Source: Paenibacillus_AR mesotrionivorans (GTDB taxonomy: Bacteria > Bacillota > Bacilli > Paenibacillales > NBRC-103111). Taken from it: a stretch of 64,000 nt of DNA. The notes beneath the pieces were generated by a model that searched no databases, was not told the origin of the DNA, and saw only the letters and a list, made by a program, of their open reading frames with translations. Made by a program: the position numbers and the translations under genes. Of this stretch, positions 1-8,130 are shown one piece after another; within the stretch, counting starts at the first letter, position 1; each line of letters begins with the position of its first letter. The stretch spans positions 124,001 to 188,000 of the forward strand of contig NZ_JBJURJ010000005.1 of NCBI RefSeq assembly GCF_046098205.1, written 5' to 3'.

Positions 1-1453
1 CTGCAGCGCCGCTTTTAATCTGGACACTAAGGTCAGTCAGCGCATCCACTGCCGTAACCGTAGCCAGTTTGTAATCCAACGCCCCATAACCGGCTTGGGA
101 AACATTGATGCTGTCCACCAGGTTTCCGGTATACAGCACCGCCTTCACCTGGTCCACCGCCACCGCAGCACCGGAGGAGACCGTTTCTTTTTCACCTGTA
201 ACCCGGACAGTCAGGGTATGCGCCCCGTTCAACAGCTCCGGACTGGTATACAGCAGGACATGCTCCTGCCGGGAAGCGGCATAAGCCGATACGGCCAGCT
301 CCTCTCCTCCGTCTATGGAGATGCCGGCAATCCCGTAACCCGGTGCCTTGGCCCCATAAAGCTGCACCTTGGTACCGGTGAAGCGGAAGGTGGCTGTATC
401 CCCGGCAGCCGCCGATACATGCTGGTCCCCGCCAAAACTGCCTGCAGTAGCAGCACCATACTGCCAGCCTGTTCCGGCATACTGGAACTGGGCGGCCCCG
501 GGCCCAATAGCGTTATCGTTCACATCTGCCGTCTGCCATACACTAGCTACTGTAATCGGTTGGCCGGTCCACACCGCCGGGTCATTATGGGCATCCGTTG
601 CGCGGATGGCGTAGGTATGGGTCCCGGCAGACAGCTTCGTTGCCAGGATATAGTCCTTGCCGTCGGCGTACTGGAAGTCCCCGCGCTCCACCTCATCCAT
701 CGCGATAACCGTGGTATCATCAAGCACCAGCTGCACCGCAAACGGCGCATCGTTATCCGGGTCCGTGTAGGTGGCCCGGAAGGTAAAACGGGTATTTTCA
801 TCCCCGGAGATCTGGTCCACTCCTGTATTGCTGAGTGTCGCAGGTTGGCCTTCGGCAGGAGAAGTCCCCTTAATCTCATCAATCAGAATTTCCCCATATT
901 GCCCCCCCGTCTGGCGGAGCCAGATGGAGAAGTGGATGCTCTTGCGGTTCAGCACCGGAAACTGGTCCAGATCAAAATTGAAGGTGGTCCAATCCTGGGG
1001 TACCGTGATCCAATCCCCGGACAGATTGTAGCTGTTGGTGCCGTCGGTAATGCCGATGCGGATGCGGGCTCCCTCGTTGCCGGGATTCTTCATGACAAAG
1101 GTTATGTAACGGTAGCCATAGAAGTTGCCGTTGTCATGCTGGGGCTCGAACTTGGCCCAGGAGGAGGCAGTGGCCGGGGTTTGGGTGAATTTGCCTACAG
1201 CTCTGCCGTCTGCCGTTACCTTGGCATACGTGCCTGTTCCCCCGGCCTGGTTGTACCAGTTCGCCCAATTTTGCGTGAAGGTTCCCCCATTGGAAAAATC
1301 ATCGTACACCATGGGCGTGTTGGGTCCGGGAAGTGGCGCAACAGCTCCCATCGCGATCAGGGGTGCGGACAACAACAGGACAAGCGCCAGCAGAAGCGGC
1401 ACCACCCTCCTTCCCATCCGGTTTTTGCTCCCAGGCAGAAATAAAGCATACAT
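1..1453 (-). CDS. Secreted carbohydrate-binding multidomain protein, 3' end outside the window
   Basis: An open frame runs from an ATG at 1453 to the left edge (484 codons, no stop), so the C-terminus is missing. The start has a strong AAAGGAGG ribosome site 8 nt upstream. Residues 1-37 form a signal peptide (basic start, then a Leu/Val-rich core). Residues 48-197 look like a CBM-type beta-sandwich (starts VYDDFSNGG, aromatic-rich, ends with an ILIDEIKG-type strand). Residues 205-300 look like an Ig-like domain with a DPDND turn. Residues 310-440 hold a second beta domain (YAGTGWQYG, VQLYGAKA, DQVKAVLY) of a kind seen in secreted Paenibacillus glycan-binding proteins. No catalytic domain is visible in the part present. 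It lies downstream of importer 1 but is separated from it by a terminator, and has its own cre operator. An extracellular enzyme or binding module for polysaccharide is likely; the substrate is unknown. Confidence 0.8.
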   Translation of the reverse strand, partial: MYALFLPGSKNRMGRRVVPLLLALVLLLSAPLIAMGAVAPLPGPNTPMVYDDFSNGGTFTQNWANWYNQAGGTGTYAKVTADGRAVGKFTQTPATASSWAKFEPQHDNGNFYGYRYITFVMKNPGNEGARIRIGITDGTNSYNLSGDWITVPQDWTTFNFDLDQFPVLNRKSIHFSIWLRQTGGQYGEILIDEIKGTSPAEGQPATLSNTGVDQISGDENTRFTFRATYTDPDNDAPFAVQLVLDDTTVIAMDEVERGDFQYADGKDYILATKLSAGTHTYAIRATDAHNDPAVWTGQPITVASVWQTADVNDNAIGPGAAQFQYAGTGWQYGAATAGSFGGDQHVSAAAGDTATFRFTGTKVQLYGAKAPGYGIAGISIDGGEELAVSAYAASRQEHVLLYTSPELLNGAHTLTVRVTGEKETVSSGAAVAVDQVKAVLYTGNLVDSINVSQAGYGALDYKLATVTAVDALTDLSVQIKSGAA

Positions 1454-1468
1454 GTCATTTTCCTCCTT

Positions 1469-1482
1469 TGTAATCGTTTACA
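1469..1482 (-). promoter_or_regulatory. cre-type operator (CcpA/LacI family)
   Basis: Read on the minus strand this is TGTAAACGATTACA, a full match to the Bacillus cre consensus TGTAANCGNTNNCA. It sits directly upstream of the ribosome site of the secreted binding protein, so bound CcpA would block transcription there. A local LacI-type repressor could use the same palindrome. Confidence 0.7.
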
Positions 1483-1490
1483 TATGTATA

Positions 1491-1556
1491 TAAAAATCAG
1501 GGCACACCTTCCCAGAGACTGCGATGCAGCTCATTTTTCCGGATGTGTGCCCTGAT
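1491..1556 (-). terminator. Intrinsic terminator of the importer 1 operon
   Basis: The arms at 1496-1507 and 1545-1556 are a perfect 12-bp inverted repeat (ATCAGGGCACAC / GTGTGCCCTGAT). On the minus strand the stem is followed by TTTTTATAT. The loop contains a smaller CTGC/GCAG stem. It closes the operon that ends at 1610 and insulates the next gene. Confidence 0.8.
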
Positions 1557-1609
1557 GTGTGCTTATTGTGTATCTTGACGTGTACCTAACTGCCTTTTGC
1601 AAATGACTG

Positions 1610-2962
1610 CTACTGTCCGGCCTTAAATTCCAGCTCAATCACCATAGGCTCTCCCGTCAGATTAAACCGGAGAAAGGCCAATTCGTCCTTGATGATTTTC
1701 ACCTGCGCTCCGGCCAGCGAGCAGGAGGCCAGACGGAAGCCGGCTAGATCATCCCAATACACCAGACCGAAGGGAATGGCTTTCCACTCCCCAATCTCAT
1801 AGGTGAACCGGATGGCCGTCTCCGTTCGTTCATAGTGGCGGACGAATACCGGCGGAGCCTCCTCGGCGTATTCCCTGGCGCCGTCCGCACTGCCGGTGTA
1901 GCTGCGGAGCAGTCGCGGTCTGCATTCCCCTTTGACAAAACCCATCTGGGCATCCTTGTCGTAGGTGAGGAAAGCATCGGGCCACGGACCCAGCCCCACC
2001 CCGCCCAGCGTCAGGGTATATTCATTGATCTGCGGCCGGATAGGTTTGTCGCGGGTCAGCATGTAAACCGGTTCTGTTTCCTCGTACCTCTTGCCATACT
2101 CGCCCAACGCCTGGGGCAATGTCGTCAGCGTAATGCCAAAGCCGGTAATGTACTGGAAGAACCGGTCCAGCATCCCCTCGCAGGCCTCCACATGGGACGC
2201 GGGAAACACCTGAAACTGCGGGGTAAATTCCATCTCATGGGCCTCTTGATGCTGTAGGAAATAGACACGGTCATTATGGTCGGTATTATCCAGATACTCC
2301 TGAAATACCAGCTTCCAATACTCGATGTCCTCTCCCGAGCAGAGTCCGGCGCGCAGCACATCGTTGGGATCGGTGGAATACAGCACGGGACTGCCGGTGC
2401 TCCAGGTCTGATGCAAATCCCGGGCGGTCCATTCGCAGGCTACCACCTTGCCTTTTCCCGGATGGGGAGCCGTATATCTGGCCGGGTCCACAAACCAGGA
2501 GCCCCAGGGAATGCCCTTGTGGGTAATGCCGTCCCACCATACCTGCTCCCAGCAGTAGCCCCACATGCCCCGGAAGTCCAGCTCCTCCAGCACTTCAATC
2601 ACTTCATTATAAATTTTGCCTCTGCCGGCAATTTTCACTTGCACCCAGGGGAAATGCTCCTGGACAAGCTGCCAGTCCTGCTCCAGCTTTTGCTTCAATA
2701 CAGCCTTCGACCCGCCTGCCTCCTCCTCGAAAAAAGGGCATTGCAGAATCACGTCATCCCCATAAGCTTCATGCCACTCCCGGATCCGGTCCGCCAACAC
2801 GGGGATGGAACCCCGGTTGACGATCCAGGTGACAGGTATGCCGTAACGGTGGGCCAAGGCTGCGGTTCTTTCCACACCTTCAACAGCCGTTCCTTTTCCC
2901 CAGGGTGTGTCATAATGGGAGGCATAGCTGACGAAGGTGTAGATCAAACGTTCCGGTTTCAA
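1610..2962 (-). CDS. Putative glycoside hydrolase/deacetylase-type (beta/alpha) barrel protein, family unassigned
   Basis: 450 residues, no signal peptide, so probably cytoplasmic. I chose the TTG at 2962 because AGGAGG lies 9 nt upstream; a longer frame from 2983 has no ribosome site. The N-terminus (IYTFVSYASHYDTPWG, then GIPVTWIVNRGS) and the middle (DRVYFLQHQEAHEMEF) resemble the alternating strand/helix pattern of polysaccharide deacetylase or GH38/GH57-type barrels, with acidic and His residues near strand ends. The C-terminal third is beta-rich. The gene starts 25 bp after the lipoprotein gene of importer 1 and is last in that operon, which suggests it processes the imported oligosaccharide. 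I cannot name a family with certainty; the function is an inference from fold pattern and context. Confidence 0.6.
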   Translation of the reverse strand: MKPERLIYTFVSYASHYDTPWGKGTAVEGVERTAALAHRYGIPVTWIVNRGSIPVLADRIREWHEAYGDDVILQCPFFEEEAGGSKAVLKQKLEQDWQLVQEHFPWVQVKIAGRGKIYNEVIEVLEELDFRGMWGYCWEQVWWDGITHKGIPWGSWFVDPARYTAPHPGKGKVVACEWTARDLHQTWSTGSPVLYSTDPNDVLRAGLCSGEDIEYWKLVFQEYLDNTDHNDRVYFLQHQEAHEMEFTPQFQVFPASHVEACEGMLDRFFQYITGFGITLTTLPQALGEYGKRYEETEPVYMLTRDKPIRPQINEYTLTLGGVGLGPWPDAFLTYDKDAQMGFVKGECRPRLLRSYTGSADGAREYAEEAPPVFVRHYERTETAIRFTYEIGEWKAIPFGLVYWDDLAGFRLASCSLAGAQVKIIKDELAFLRFNLTGEPMVIELEFKAGQ

Positions 2963-2987
2963 TATATTCCGCCTCCTGAGCAAATCC

Positions 2988-4553
2988 TTATTTCTTCGAC
3001 TCTACCAGCCACGCATCGATTTGAGTCTGCATTTCGGCCTGAACCTTCTCTAACCCGGCGGCTTTCAGCTTGGTATTGCGTTCGTCCAGCATCTTGGAGG
3101 GGTTGGGCAAAGCACCGGTGCTGATCGCCTTATACTCATTGACGACTGTAGTCAATTGGGCAATTTCATTCTTCACCTTGGTATCGTCGAAGGTAAAACC
3201 CAGCAGCGGGAAACGGGTGGCTTCGTTGTTGAATTTTTTCCAGCTTTCATACAGGTCATCCGGTTGTCCGGGCTTCAGGTAGTTCAGGAACTGGTTGCCC
3301 ACCACCCAAAAAAGAGCGGTATCGCCATAGCCGGAATCCTTGATGGGCTCGATGCGGTTGGCGCTGAGCTTCTTGTAGTGTTTGCCTTCAATCCCGTTCA
3401 CCAGCAGGTTGATCACATACGGATCGGTGTGCAGGTAGTTCAGCACCATCATCGCCCGTTCGGGGTTTTTGGAGGTCCTGGAGATGGACATCATGGAGCC
3501 GGTAGCCAGATCAGTGGTGACAATCGGCTCTTCGATGACATGGGACACCCAATCGAAATTGTCAGCCAGCTTCAGCTCAATGTCTGCGCCCGGCTTCCAC
3601 ACGGTAGATTGCAGCCAAAGCTTGCCTTGTTTGCGGATATCGGCCACGTTGGTTGTGGTGGTAGCGGCGTCGGCGTTGATGTATCCCTTTTCATAATATT
3701 TGCGGAAAAGCTCTGCATCGGTTTTGTTCAGAGTGACGATGTCCTGGTCCAGCACAGTCTTGACCTTCATGTCCTTGGACTTGTAATCCATGAAGAACAT
3801 GGGCAGCTTGCCGGGAGTCGGGCCGATGGGACGGTAGTTGGAGCGGGTTTCGTACATCATGAAGCTGACCGGACCGCCTGCCACATACAGGTTGGTGAAG
3901 GTGGGCTCCTTTTCCTTGATGGTGGCAAAATACGGCTCCAGATCCTCCATCTTATTGATCTTATCAATAGGAATATTATATTTGTCTACGATATCCTTGC
4001 GGTAGGTGAAGGCTTTGCCTTGTGTAATTTCCTTGTTCGTGGGAATGGCATACAGCTTGCCTTTATAACGGGGCGCCTCCAAATAAAGGGGATGCAGCTC
4101 CTTCTTCAAGCCTTGACCGTATTTCTCCACCAGGGAATCCAGCTCCAGGAATGCGCCCTTGGTAACGTTGGAGGAAAAGCCCAGCCAGGAGGCGGTAAAC
4201 AAGAGATCCATCTTCTCGCCGGTGTTCATCATCAGCTCGGTTTTCTTCTGGTAGTCGCTGGGGGCGATGGGCTGCAGGGACACGGTGGTGTTGATTTTTT
4301 CCTTCAAATATTCATTGAGCTTCTCTTGGATGACTGGGTCATCCTTTTGCGGCTTGCCGTAATAGATAATGGATACCTCATACGGGTCCAGCTTGGCGGC
4401 TTGGGGGCTGGCTGCAGGGGCAGTGGTGCCGGCCGGTGTGCTGGGGGCGGTGCTAGGGGTGCTCTCCGAGCTGCTGCCGCAGCCGGCCAATGCGGTGGTT
4501 AATCCGACCGCCAATGCCACAGGTGCAAGTAATGCCGATTTTTTACGGTTCAT
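2988..4553 (-). CDS. ABC sugar importer 1, lipoprotein substrate-binding protein (LplA type)
   Basis: 521 residues. The start at 4553 (MNRKKSALL) has GGGAGG 10 nt upstream; an in-frame extension further 5' has no ribosome site. A lipoprotein signal ends at LAGC (Cys25), followed by a Ser/Thr/Pro/Ala linker to about residue 55. The rest is a family 1 extracellular solute-binding fold of the long LplA class (about 500 residues) that captures oligosaccharides outside the membrane. No ATPase gene is present in this operon; as known for this importer class, a shared MsmX-type ATPase encoded elsewhere probably serves it. It lies between the two permease genes and the hydrolase-like gene. Confidence 0.9.
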   Translation of the reverse strand: MNRKKSALLAPVALAVGLTTALAGCGSSSESTPSTAPSTPAGTTAPAASPQAAKLDPYEVSIIYYGKPQKDDPVIQEKLNEYLKEKINTTVSLQPIAPSDYQKKTELMMNTGEKMDLLFTASWLGFSSNVTKGAFLELDSLVEKYGQGLKKELHPLYLEAPRYKGKLYAIPTNKEITQGKAFTYRKDIVDKYNIPIDKINKMEDLEPYFATIKEKEPTFTNLYVAGGPVSFMMYETRSNYRPIGPTPGKLPMFFMDYKSKDMKVKTVLDQDIVTLNKTDAELFRKYYEKGYINADAATTTTNVADIRKQGKLWLQSTVWKPGADIELKLADNFDWVSHVIEEPIVTTDLATGSMMSISRTSKNPERAMMVLNYLHTDPYVINLLVNGIEGKHYKKLSANRIEPIKDSGYGDTALFWVVGNQFLNYLKPGQPDDLYESWKKFNNEATRFPLLGFTFDDTKVKNEIAQLTTVVNEYKAISTGALPNPSKMLDERNTKLKAAGLEKVQAEMQTQIDAWLVESKK

Positions 4554-4654
4554 TTTTTGTGACCCTCCCTGTAATGGATAATATGTCAAACGGCCGTCAA
4601 ACTCAACAGGCTGCTGATGTAGGGCGGCCGGTGAAGCACGGTGTAACGGCGGAA

Positions 4655-4667
4655 GGCGGATTCCGCC
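4655..4667 (-). promoter_or_regulatory. Intercistronic hairpin upstream of the lipoprotein gene
   Basis: GGCGGA-T-TCCGCC is a perfect short palindrome in the 140-bp spacer between the permease and lipoprotein genes. Such hairpins can stabilise the downstream message, fitting the need for more binding protein than permease. It has no U-tract, so it is not an obvious terminator. The role is inferred. Confidence 0.4.
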
Positions 4668-4693
4668 ATGCGTCTCCCATCAAACGACTTCGG

Positions 4694-5605
4694 CTATCCC
4701 TTGACGGCGCCGACCGTCAGACCCTTCACGAAGTATTTCTGGAAGAAGGGATACACTACGAGAATCGGCCCCATCCCCACTACAGCCATGGCCATTTGCA
4801 GGGACTCATTAGGCAAGTCCTTCAACAGCTCGGGGTTTTGCATGGCAAGGGCCATATTTTCCCGGATATACTGCACATCCTTCAGCACCCGCATCATCAG
4901 GAATTGGAGGGGGTACATGGCCTCTTTATTAATGAAGAGCAGGGCGTTGAACCAGTCGTTCCAGTACAGAATGGTGGAGAACAGCGCCATGGTGGCCATC
5001 ACCGGCAAGGACAAGGGCAGGATGATCTGGATGAATATCCGCAGCTCCCCCGCTCCGTCGATTTTGGCGGATTCAATTAAGGCCGGATGGATGGTGGTCT
5101 GGAAAAAGGTCCGCATAATAATGACGTTAAACGGGATAATCAGCAGCGGCAAAATCAGGGACAGGTACGAGTCCTTCAGGCCCAGGGCCTGGGTGTACAC
5201 CATATACTTGCTCACCATCCCTCCGCTGAACAGCATGGTGAAGAACAGGAAGAAGGTAAAGAATGAACGCAGCGGATAATCTCTGCGGGAGATAGGATAC
5301 GCGAACATTGCCATCAATAGCACGCTCAGCACGGTTCCCGCAACCGTAATGCCGATGCTGACGCCGTATGCATTGAAGATGGTGGACGCATCGGTAAACA
5401 TGGTCCGGTATGCGGTTAACGACCACTGACTGGGCCAGAAGCTGTAGCCTTCATTGATGAGAACATCGCCGTTGGTAAAGGATACGATGATGACCAGCAC
5501 CACCGGGAGCACGCAGGCCAGCGACAAAAGTACAAATGCTAGATTGAGCATGAGGTTGGATACGGGTGAAATGCGGTTTTCCCGCCGGGCGGTTGTGGCT
5601 GCCAC
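4694..5605 (-). CDS. ABC sugar importer 1, permease (YtcP/LplC type)
   Basis: 303 residues with about six membrane helices; the first (LMLNLAFVLLSLACVLPVVLVIIVSF) follows a short basic N-terminus. The EAA loop contacting the ATPase is visible as SAKIDGAGELRIFIQIILPL, and the C-terminal FVKGLTVGAVKG is characteristic of carbohydrate permeases of the MalG class. The GTG start at 5605 has AAGGAGG 10 nt upstream; a nearby ATG is in the wrong frame. It follows the LplB-type permease gene by 32 bp, so the two are co-transcribed and form the membrane channel for the lipoprotein encoded downstream. Confidence 0.92.
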   Translation of the reverse strand: MAATTARRENRISPVSNLMLNLAFVLLSLACVLPVVLVIIVSFTNGDVLINEGYSFWPSQWSLTAYRTMFTDASTIFNAYGVSIGITVAGTVLSVLLMAMFAYPISRRDYPLRSFFTFFLFFTMLFSGGMVSKYMVYTQALGLKDSYLSLILPLLIIPFNVIIMRTFFQTTIHPALIESAKIDGAGELRIFIQIILPLSLPVMATMALFSTILYWNDWFNALLFINKEAMYPLQFLMMRVLKDVQYIRENMALAMQNPELLKDLPNESLQMAMAVVGMGPILVVYPFFQKYFVKGLTVGAVKG

Positions 5606-5637
5606 AGCATGTGCACCTCCTTAGATAAGAGCGGAGT

Positions 5638-6612
5638 TTAGAATAAAGCCTGCTCCGAGTCGATTTTGCGGACAACGCCATTGGTGAAAATGACCATAAT
5701 AAAGCCCAATACGGATTGCACCAACGCCGCTGCGGAGGACATGCCGATATCGTTCAGTTGGGTCATGACCCGGTAAACATAGGTATCTACCGTATCCGTC
5801 ACCGGATAGAGCATCCCGGAGTCCATGGTGACCTGATAGAACAAGCCAAAATCCGAGTTGAACACATGTCCCATGTTCAGGATGGTCATAATGATGATAA
5901 TCGGCCGGATGGAGGGCAGCGTGATGTGCCAGATTTGCCTCCACTTGCTGGCTCCGTCGATGACGGCGGCTTCATAATATTCCGGATCGATGCCGGAGAT
6001 GGCGGCAATGTACACCACCGCTCCCATGCCTACCCCCTTCCACGCGCTGACGATGGTCAGAATGAAGGGCCAATACTGCTTATCCATGTACCAGGAAATG
6101 GGCTCCTTTCCCAGCCATTCCAGAATGGAGGTATTAATGAAGCCGCTGGTGGGATGTAGAAAGGCATACACCAGATAGCTCACTACCACCATGGACAAAA
6201 AATGGGGCATAATCAGGAACGTCTGGTACGTGCGGGCGGCCAGGCGGCTGCGCAGCTCGTTGATGGCTACGGCCAATGCCACGGATAACAGCAGGTTCAA
6301 AAACATAAAGGTCAGGCTGTACCCGACGGTGTTGCGGACGATCCGCCACAAGGAGCCGTTGTTGAACAGGAAGGTAAAGTTCTCCGTGCCCACCCAGGGG
6401 CTATGCCAAATCCCGTCAATATAATTGATCTTCTTGAAGGCAATGAACAGCCCGAACATGGGCAGGTAATTGTTCAGGATCAGGACGGCTACCGTCGGCA
6501 GCACCATCAGCGTCAGATACCGGAACTTCCAGAATTGGCGCCATTTTTTGAGCCCTGCCCCAACGGCTCTCTCTTGCAGCGCAACCCTTGGCGGTGCGGC
6601 TGTTTCTCTCAC
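5638..6612 (-). CDS. ABC sugar importer 1, permease (LplB type)
   Basis: 324 residues from the GTG at 6612, chosen because AAAGGAG lies 8 nt upstream; an ATG at 6636 is possible but lacks a ribosome site. About six membrane helices; the first is TLMVLPTVAVLILNNYLPMFG. The EAA-type loop reads EYYEAAVIDGASKWRQIWHI. The C-terminus ends with VRKIDSEQALF, typical of LplB-like permeases. First gene of the importer operon (LplB, YtcP, lipoprotein, hydrolase-like). A weak -10-like TATACT lies about 40 bp upstream. No regulator gene is adjacent. Confidence 0.92.
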   Translation of the reverse strand: MRETAAPPRVALQERAVGAGLKKWRQFWKFRYLTLMVLPTVAVLILNNYLPMFGLFIAFKKINYIDGIWHSPWVGTENFTFLFNNGSLWRIVRNTVGYSLTFMFLNLLLSVALAVAINELRSRLAARTYQTFLIMPHFLSMVVVSYLVYAFLHPTSGFINTSILEWLGKEPISWYMDKQYWPFILTIVSAWKGVGMGAVVYIAAISGIDPEYYEAAVIDGASKWRQIWHITLPSIRPIIIIMTILNMGHVFNSDFGLFYQVTMDSGMLYPVTDTVDTYVYRVMTQLNDIGMSSAAALVQSVLGFIMVIFTNGVVRKIDSEQALF

Positions 6613-6652
6613 ATGCTCCACTCCTTTCATCTGCATACTGTAAGTATAAAAC

Positions 6653-6658
6653 GGGGGT
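6653..6658 (-). promoter_or_regulatory. Possible -10 box of the importer 1 operon
   Basis: TATACT on the minus strand about 40 bp before the first permease start. The -35 position is poor, so activator-dependent transcription is possible. Position and box are seen; the role is inferred. Confidence 0.3.
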
Positions 6659-6775
6659 GGTCCGATGACGATGATCTATCCTTGTTTCATCGTGACGGAT
6701 TCTCGTGGGGTTTGTTGGGGGCGGGTTGGGCCGGTGGGGATCAACTTTATCGCCTGTTCTACCTCCCCTGCTTGT

Positions 6776-6918
6776 CCACGTTTCTCTCATTTGACCACTG
6801 CCCACGCTGCCCACGTTTCTCTCGTTTGACCGCTGCCCTCGTTTCTCCCGCTCCAACCGTATACCACACTTATTCCATTCCAACCGTATAGCCCACTCAT
6901 TCCACTCCAACCGTTTGC
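6776..6918. repeat. Two short tandem-repeat tracts (35-bp and 27-bp periods)
   Basis: A unit starting CCACGTTTCTCTC occurs at 6776 and 6811 (period 35) with a degenerate third copy. A unit containing CCAACCGTATA occurs at 6853, 6880 and, truncated, at 6907 (period 27). They lie between divergent genes. Reading frames through them give repetitive translations without start signals, so I treat the tract as non-coding. Confidence 0.7.
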
Positions 6919-6954
6919 CCCTTCCGCGTCCCCCATTTCTACCACTTCCGGCAT

Positions 6955-7147
6955 GATAGCGGACCGCAAATGTCTGCTATTTATCAGCGGCACCCTCTTT
7001 TGGGCAAAATAGCGACATGATTTGTCTGCTATTGCTGTGAAAAGCCTCACTTTCGCCTTCCAGAGAGCATTTAGCAGACATTTTATGTCGTTATTCTGGT
7101 TGTTTTCTACTTTTTAGCCAAATAGCAGACATTGTTTGCCGCTTACA
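6955..7147. repeat. Repeat family A, copy 1 (TGTCTGCTA / TAGCAGACA modules)
   Basis: Four modules: TGTCTGCTA at 6971 and 7023, inverted TAGCAGACA at 7072 and 7123. Spacings are 52, 49 and 51 bp. Module 2 carries GCGACAT before the core and module 3 carries ATGTCG after it, so the inner pair form an extended imperfect inverted repeat; the outer pair end in GCGG- and GCCGC-like sequence. The element lies between divergent operons. Apart from this and the tandem tracts, the 750-bp gap holds only weak promoter candidates and the terminator-like leader hairpin. Confidence 0.8.
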
Positions 7148-7304
7148 TTTCTCAAATGTCCATTTGGGAAGGCCGAATGGTGGTCCGCCGCTAGTTGAGT
7201 GACGGTTTGCCGCTAGTCTGGAGTACATTAATAGCTATATTGCCATCCGGAGCTTGTTTTGTTACGATAAACGCATACGGGCACAACCATGCGTGAAGCA
7301 CACG

Positions 7305-7337
7305 CCGCACATCCTCCGGGATGCTGCGGTTTTTTTA
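7305..7337 (+). terminator. Terminator-like hairpin in the leader of the nuclease-like gene
   Basis: CCGCACATCC (7305-7314) pairs with GGATG-C-TGCGG (7319-7329, one bulged C) and is followed by T7330-T7337. It is a strong intrinsic terminator on the plus strand, but no plus-strand gene lies upstream. It ends only 24 bp before the next start codon. An ACGCAT...ATGCGT stem (about 7271-7295) precedes it, so it may be an attenuator. Confidence 0.6.
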
Positions 7338-7361
7338 TTTCCGTCAGAGGAGAGGATCCTA

Positions 7362-8030
7362 ATGAGCTATGAGCGTGAATATGCCGCCTTTATGGAACAT
7401 CAGCAAAAAGGCCGCAGCAGAGAAAGCCTTCGCAGGCTGCAGGAAGGGCACGGTTACCTGGAGCAGTTGTTTCTTCAACAGGTTTGGTGGCCGGCGGTGG
7501 GCAGCTTTGAACATTTGTATGCGGAATATGAGGTGAGCGGGCTGGTGCAGGGCTTCCGGTTTCTGGACTTTGCCTATCTCCGGCCACCCTACCGCCTTTG
7601 CTTTGAGCTGGATGGCTTCGGCAGCCACGCCAAGGATCTGAACCGGTGGCAGTTCGCGGACCAGTTGCAGCGGCAAAACCATCTGATCTTCGAAGATTGG
7701 AAGGTGTTCCGTTTCGCCCTTGATGATGTAAAGGAGAAGCCCCAGCGATGCCAGTTGTTTATCCAACAGCTGCTGGGCAAGTATTACGGTTCCCTATTGA
7801 CCGCTCCCCACTTCAGCCAAAAAGAAAGGCAACTGGCCCAATTCTTCGTGCATCTGGGCCAAGAGGTTACGCCTTCGTCGGCGGCAACATTTCTACAAAC
7901 CAGCAGAGACCACACACGACGCATTTTAAGCAGTCTGCGCGCAAAAGGAATTATTGTACCCCTTAAAGGAAAGCAGCGTATCCGGGCTTACATCCTGAAT
8001 CCGGATAACAGCCGGGTCCGGTTGGACTAA
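7362..8030 (+). CDS. PD-(D/E)XK nuclease-like protein with C-terminal winged helix
   Basis: 222 residues from the ATG at 7362, which has AGGAGAGG upstream. An earlier in-frame ATG (7254) would have to read through the terminator hairpin. Residues ~70-145 match the pattern of Vsr/DUF559-type nuclease domains: FLDFAYL, then FELDGFGSHAKDL, then a basic helix and FEDWKVFRFALDDV, i.e. an acid, ExxG-H, and an R-F...DDV strand. Residues ~160-215 form a winged helix (AATFLQTSRDHTRRILSSLRAKGIIVPL). A DNA-binding or DNA-cleaving role is plausible but not shown; many related proteins are annotated only as hypothetical. The gene stands alone between the divergent importer operon and the acetyltransferase fusion. 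Confidence 0.65.
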   Translation: MSYEREYAAFMEHQQKGRSRESLRRLQEGHGYLEQLFLQQVWWPAVGSFEHLYAEYEVSGLVQGFRFLDFAYLRPPYRLCFELDGFGSHAKDLNRWQFADQLQRQNHLIFEDWKVFRFALDDVKEKPQRCQLFIQQLLGKYYGSLLTAPHFSQKERQLAQFFVHLGQEVTPSSAATFLQTSRDHTRRILSSLRAKGIIVPLKGKQRIRAYILNPDNSRVRLD

Positions 8031-8060
8031 TGGTCTGTTAAGCTTCCGTTATTTGCAAAA

Positions 8061-8073
8061 CGGATTGAATCCG
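8061..8073. promoter_or_regulatory. Perfect 13-bp palindrome upstream of the acetyltransferase fusion
   Basis: CGGATT-G-AATCCG is a perfect palindrome 58 bp before the start at 8131. It overlaps a weak promoter candidate (TTGAAT at 8065, TACCAT at 8088, 17-bp spacer), which would be consistent with an operator. No adjacent regulator can be tied to it. Confidence 0.3.
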
Positions 8074-8130
8074 CACGATTATTCCATTACCATAAACAAA
8101 GATGAAAGTGCAGATTAAAGGAGGCGGAAG

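Noticed and set aside
95..1444. A 449-codon plus-strand open frame at the left edge
   Set aside because: The minus strand is open from 1453 to the edge and has a strong ribosome site, signal peptide and carbohydrate-binding domains; the plus frame is its shadow.
6416..6910. A minus-strand frame with repetitive W-N-E-W-type translation
   Set aside because: The repetitive part is only the translated tandem repeat; the remainder is a shadow of the LplB-type permease gene.
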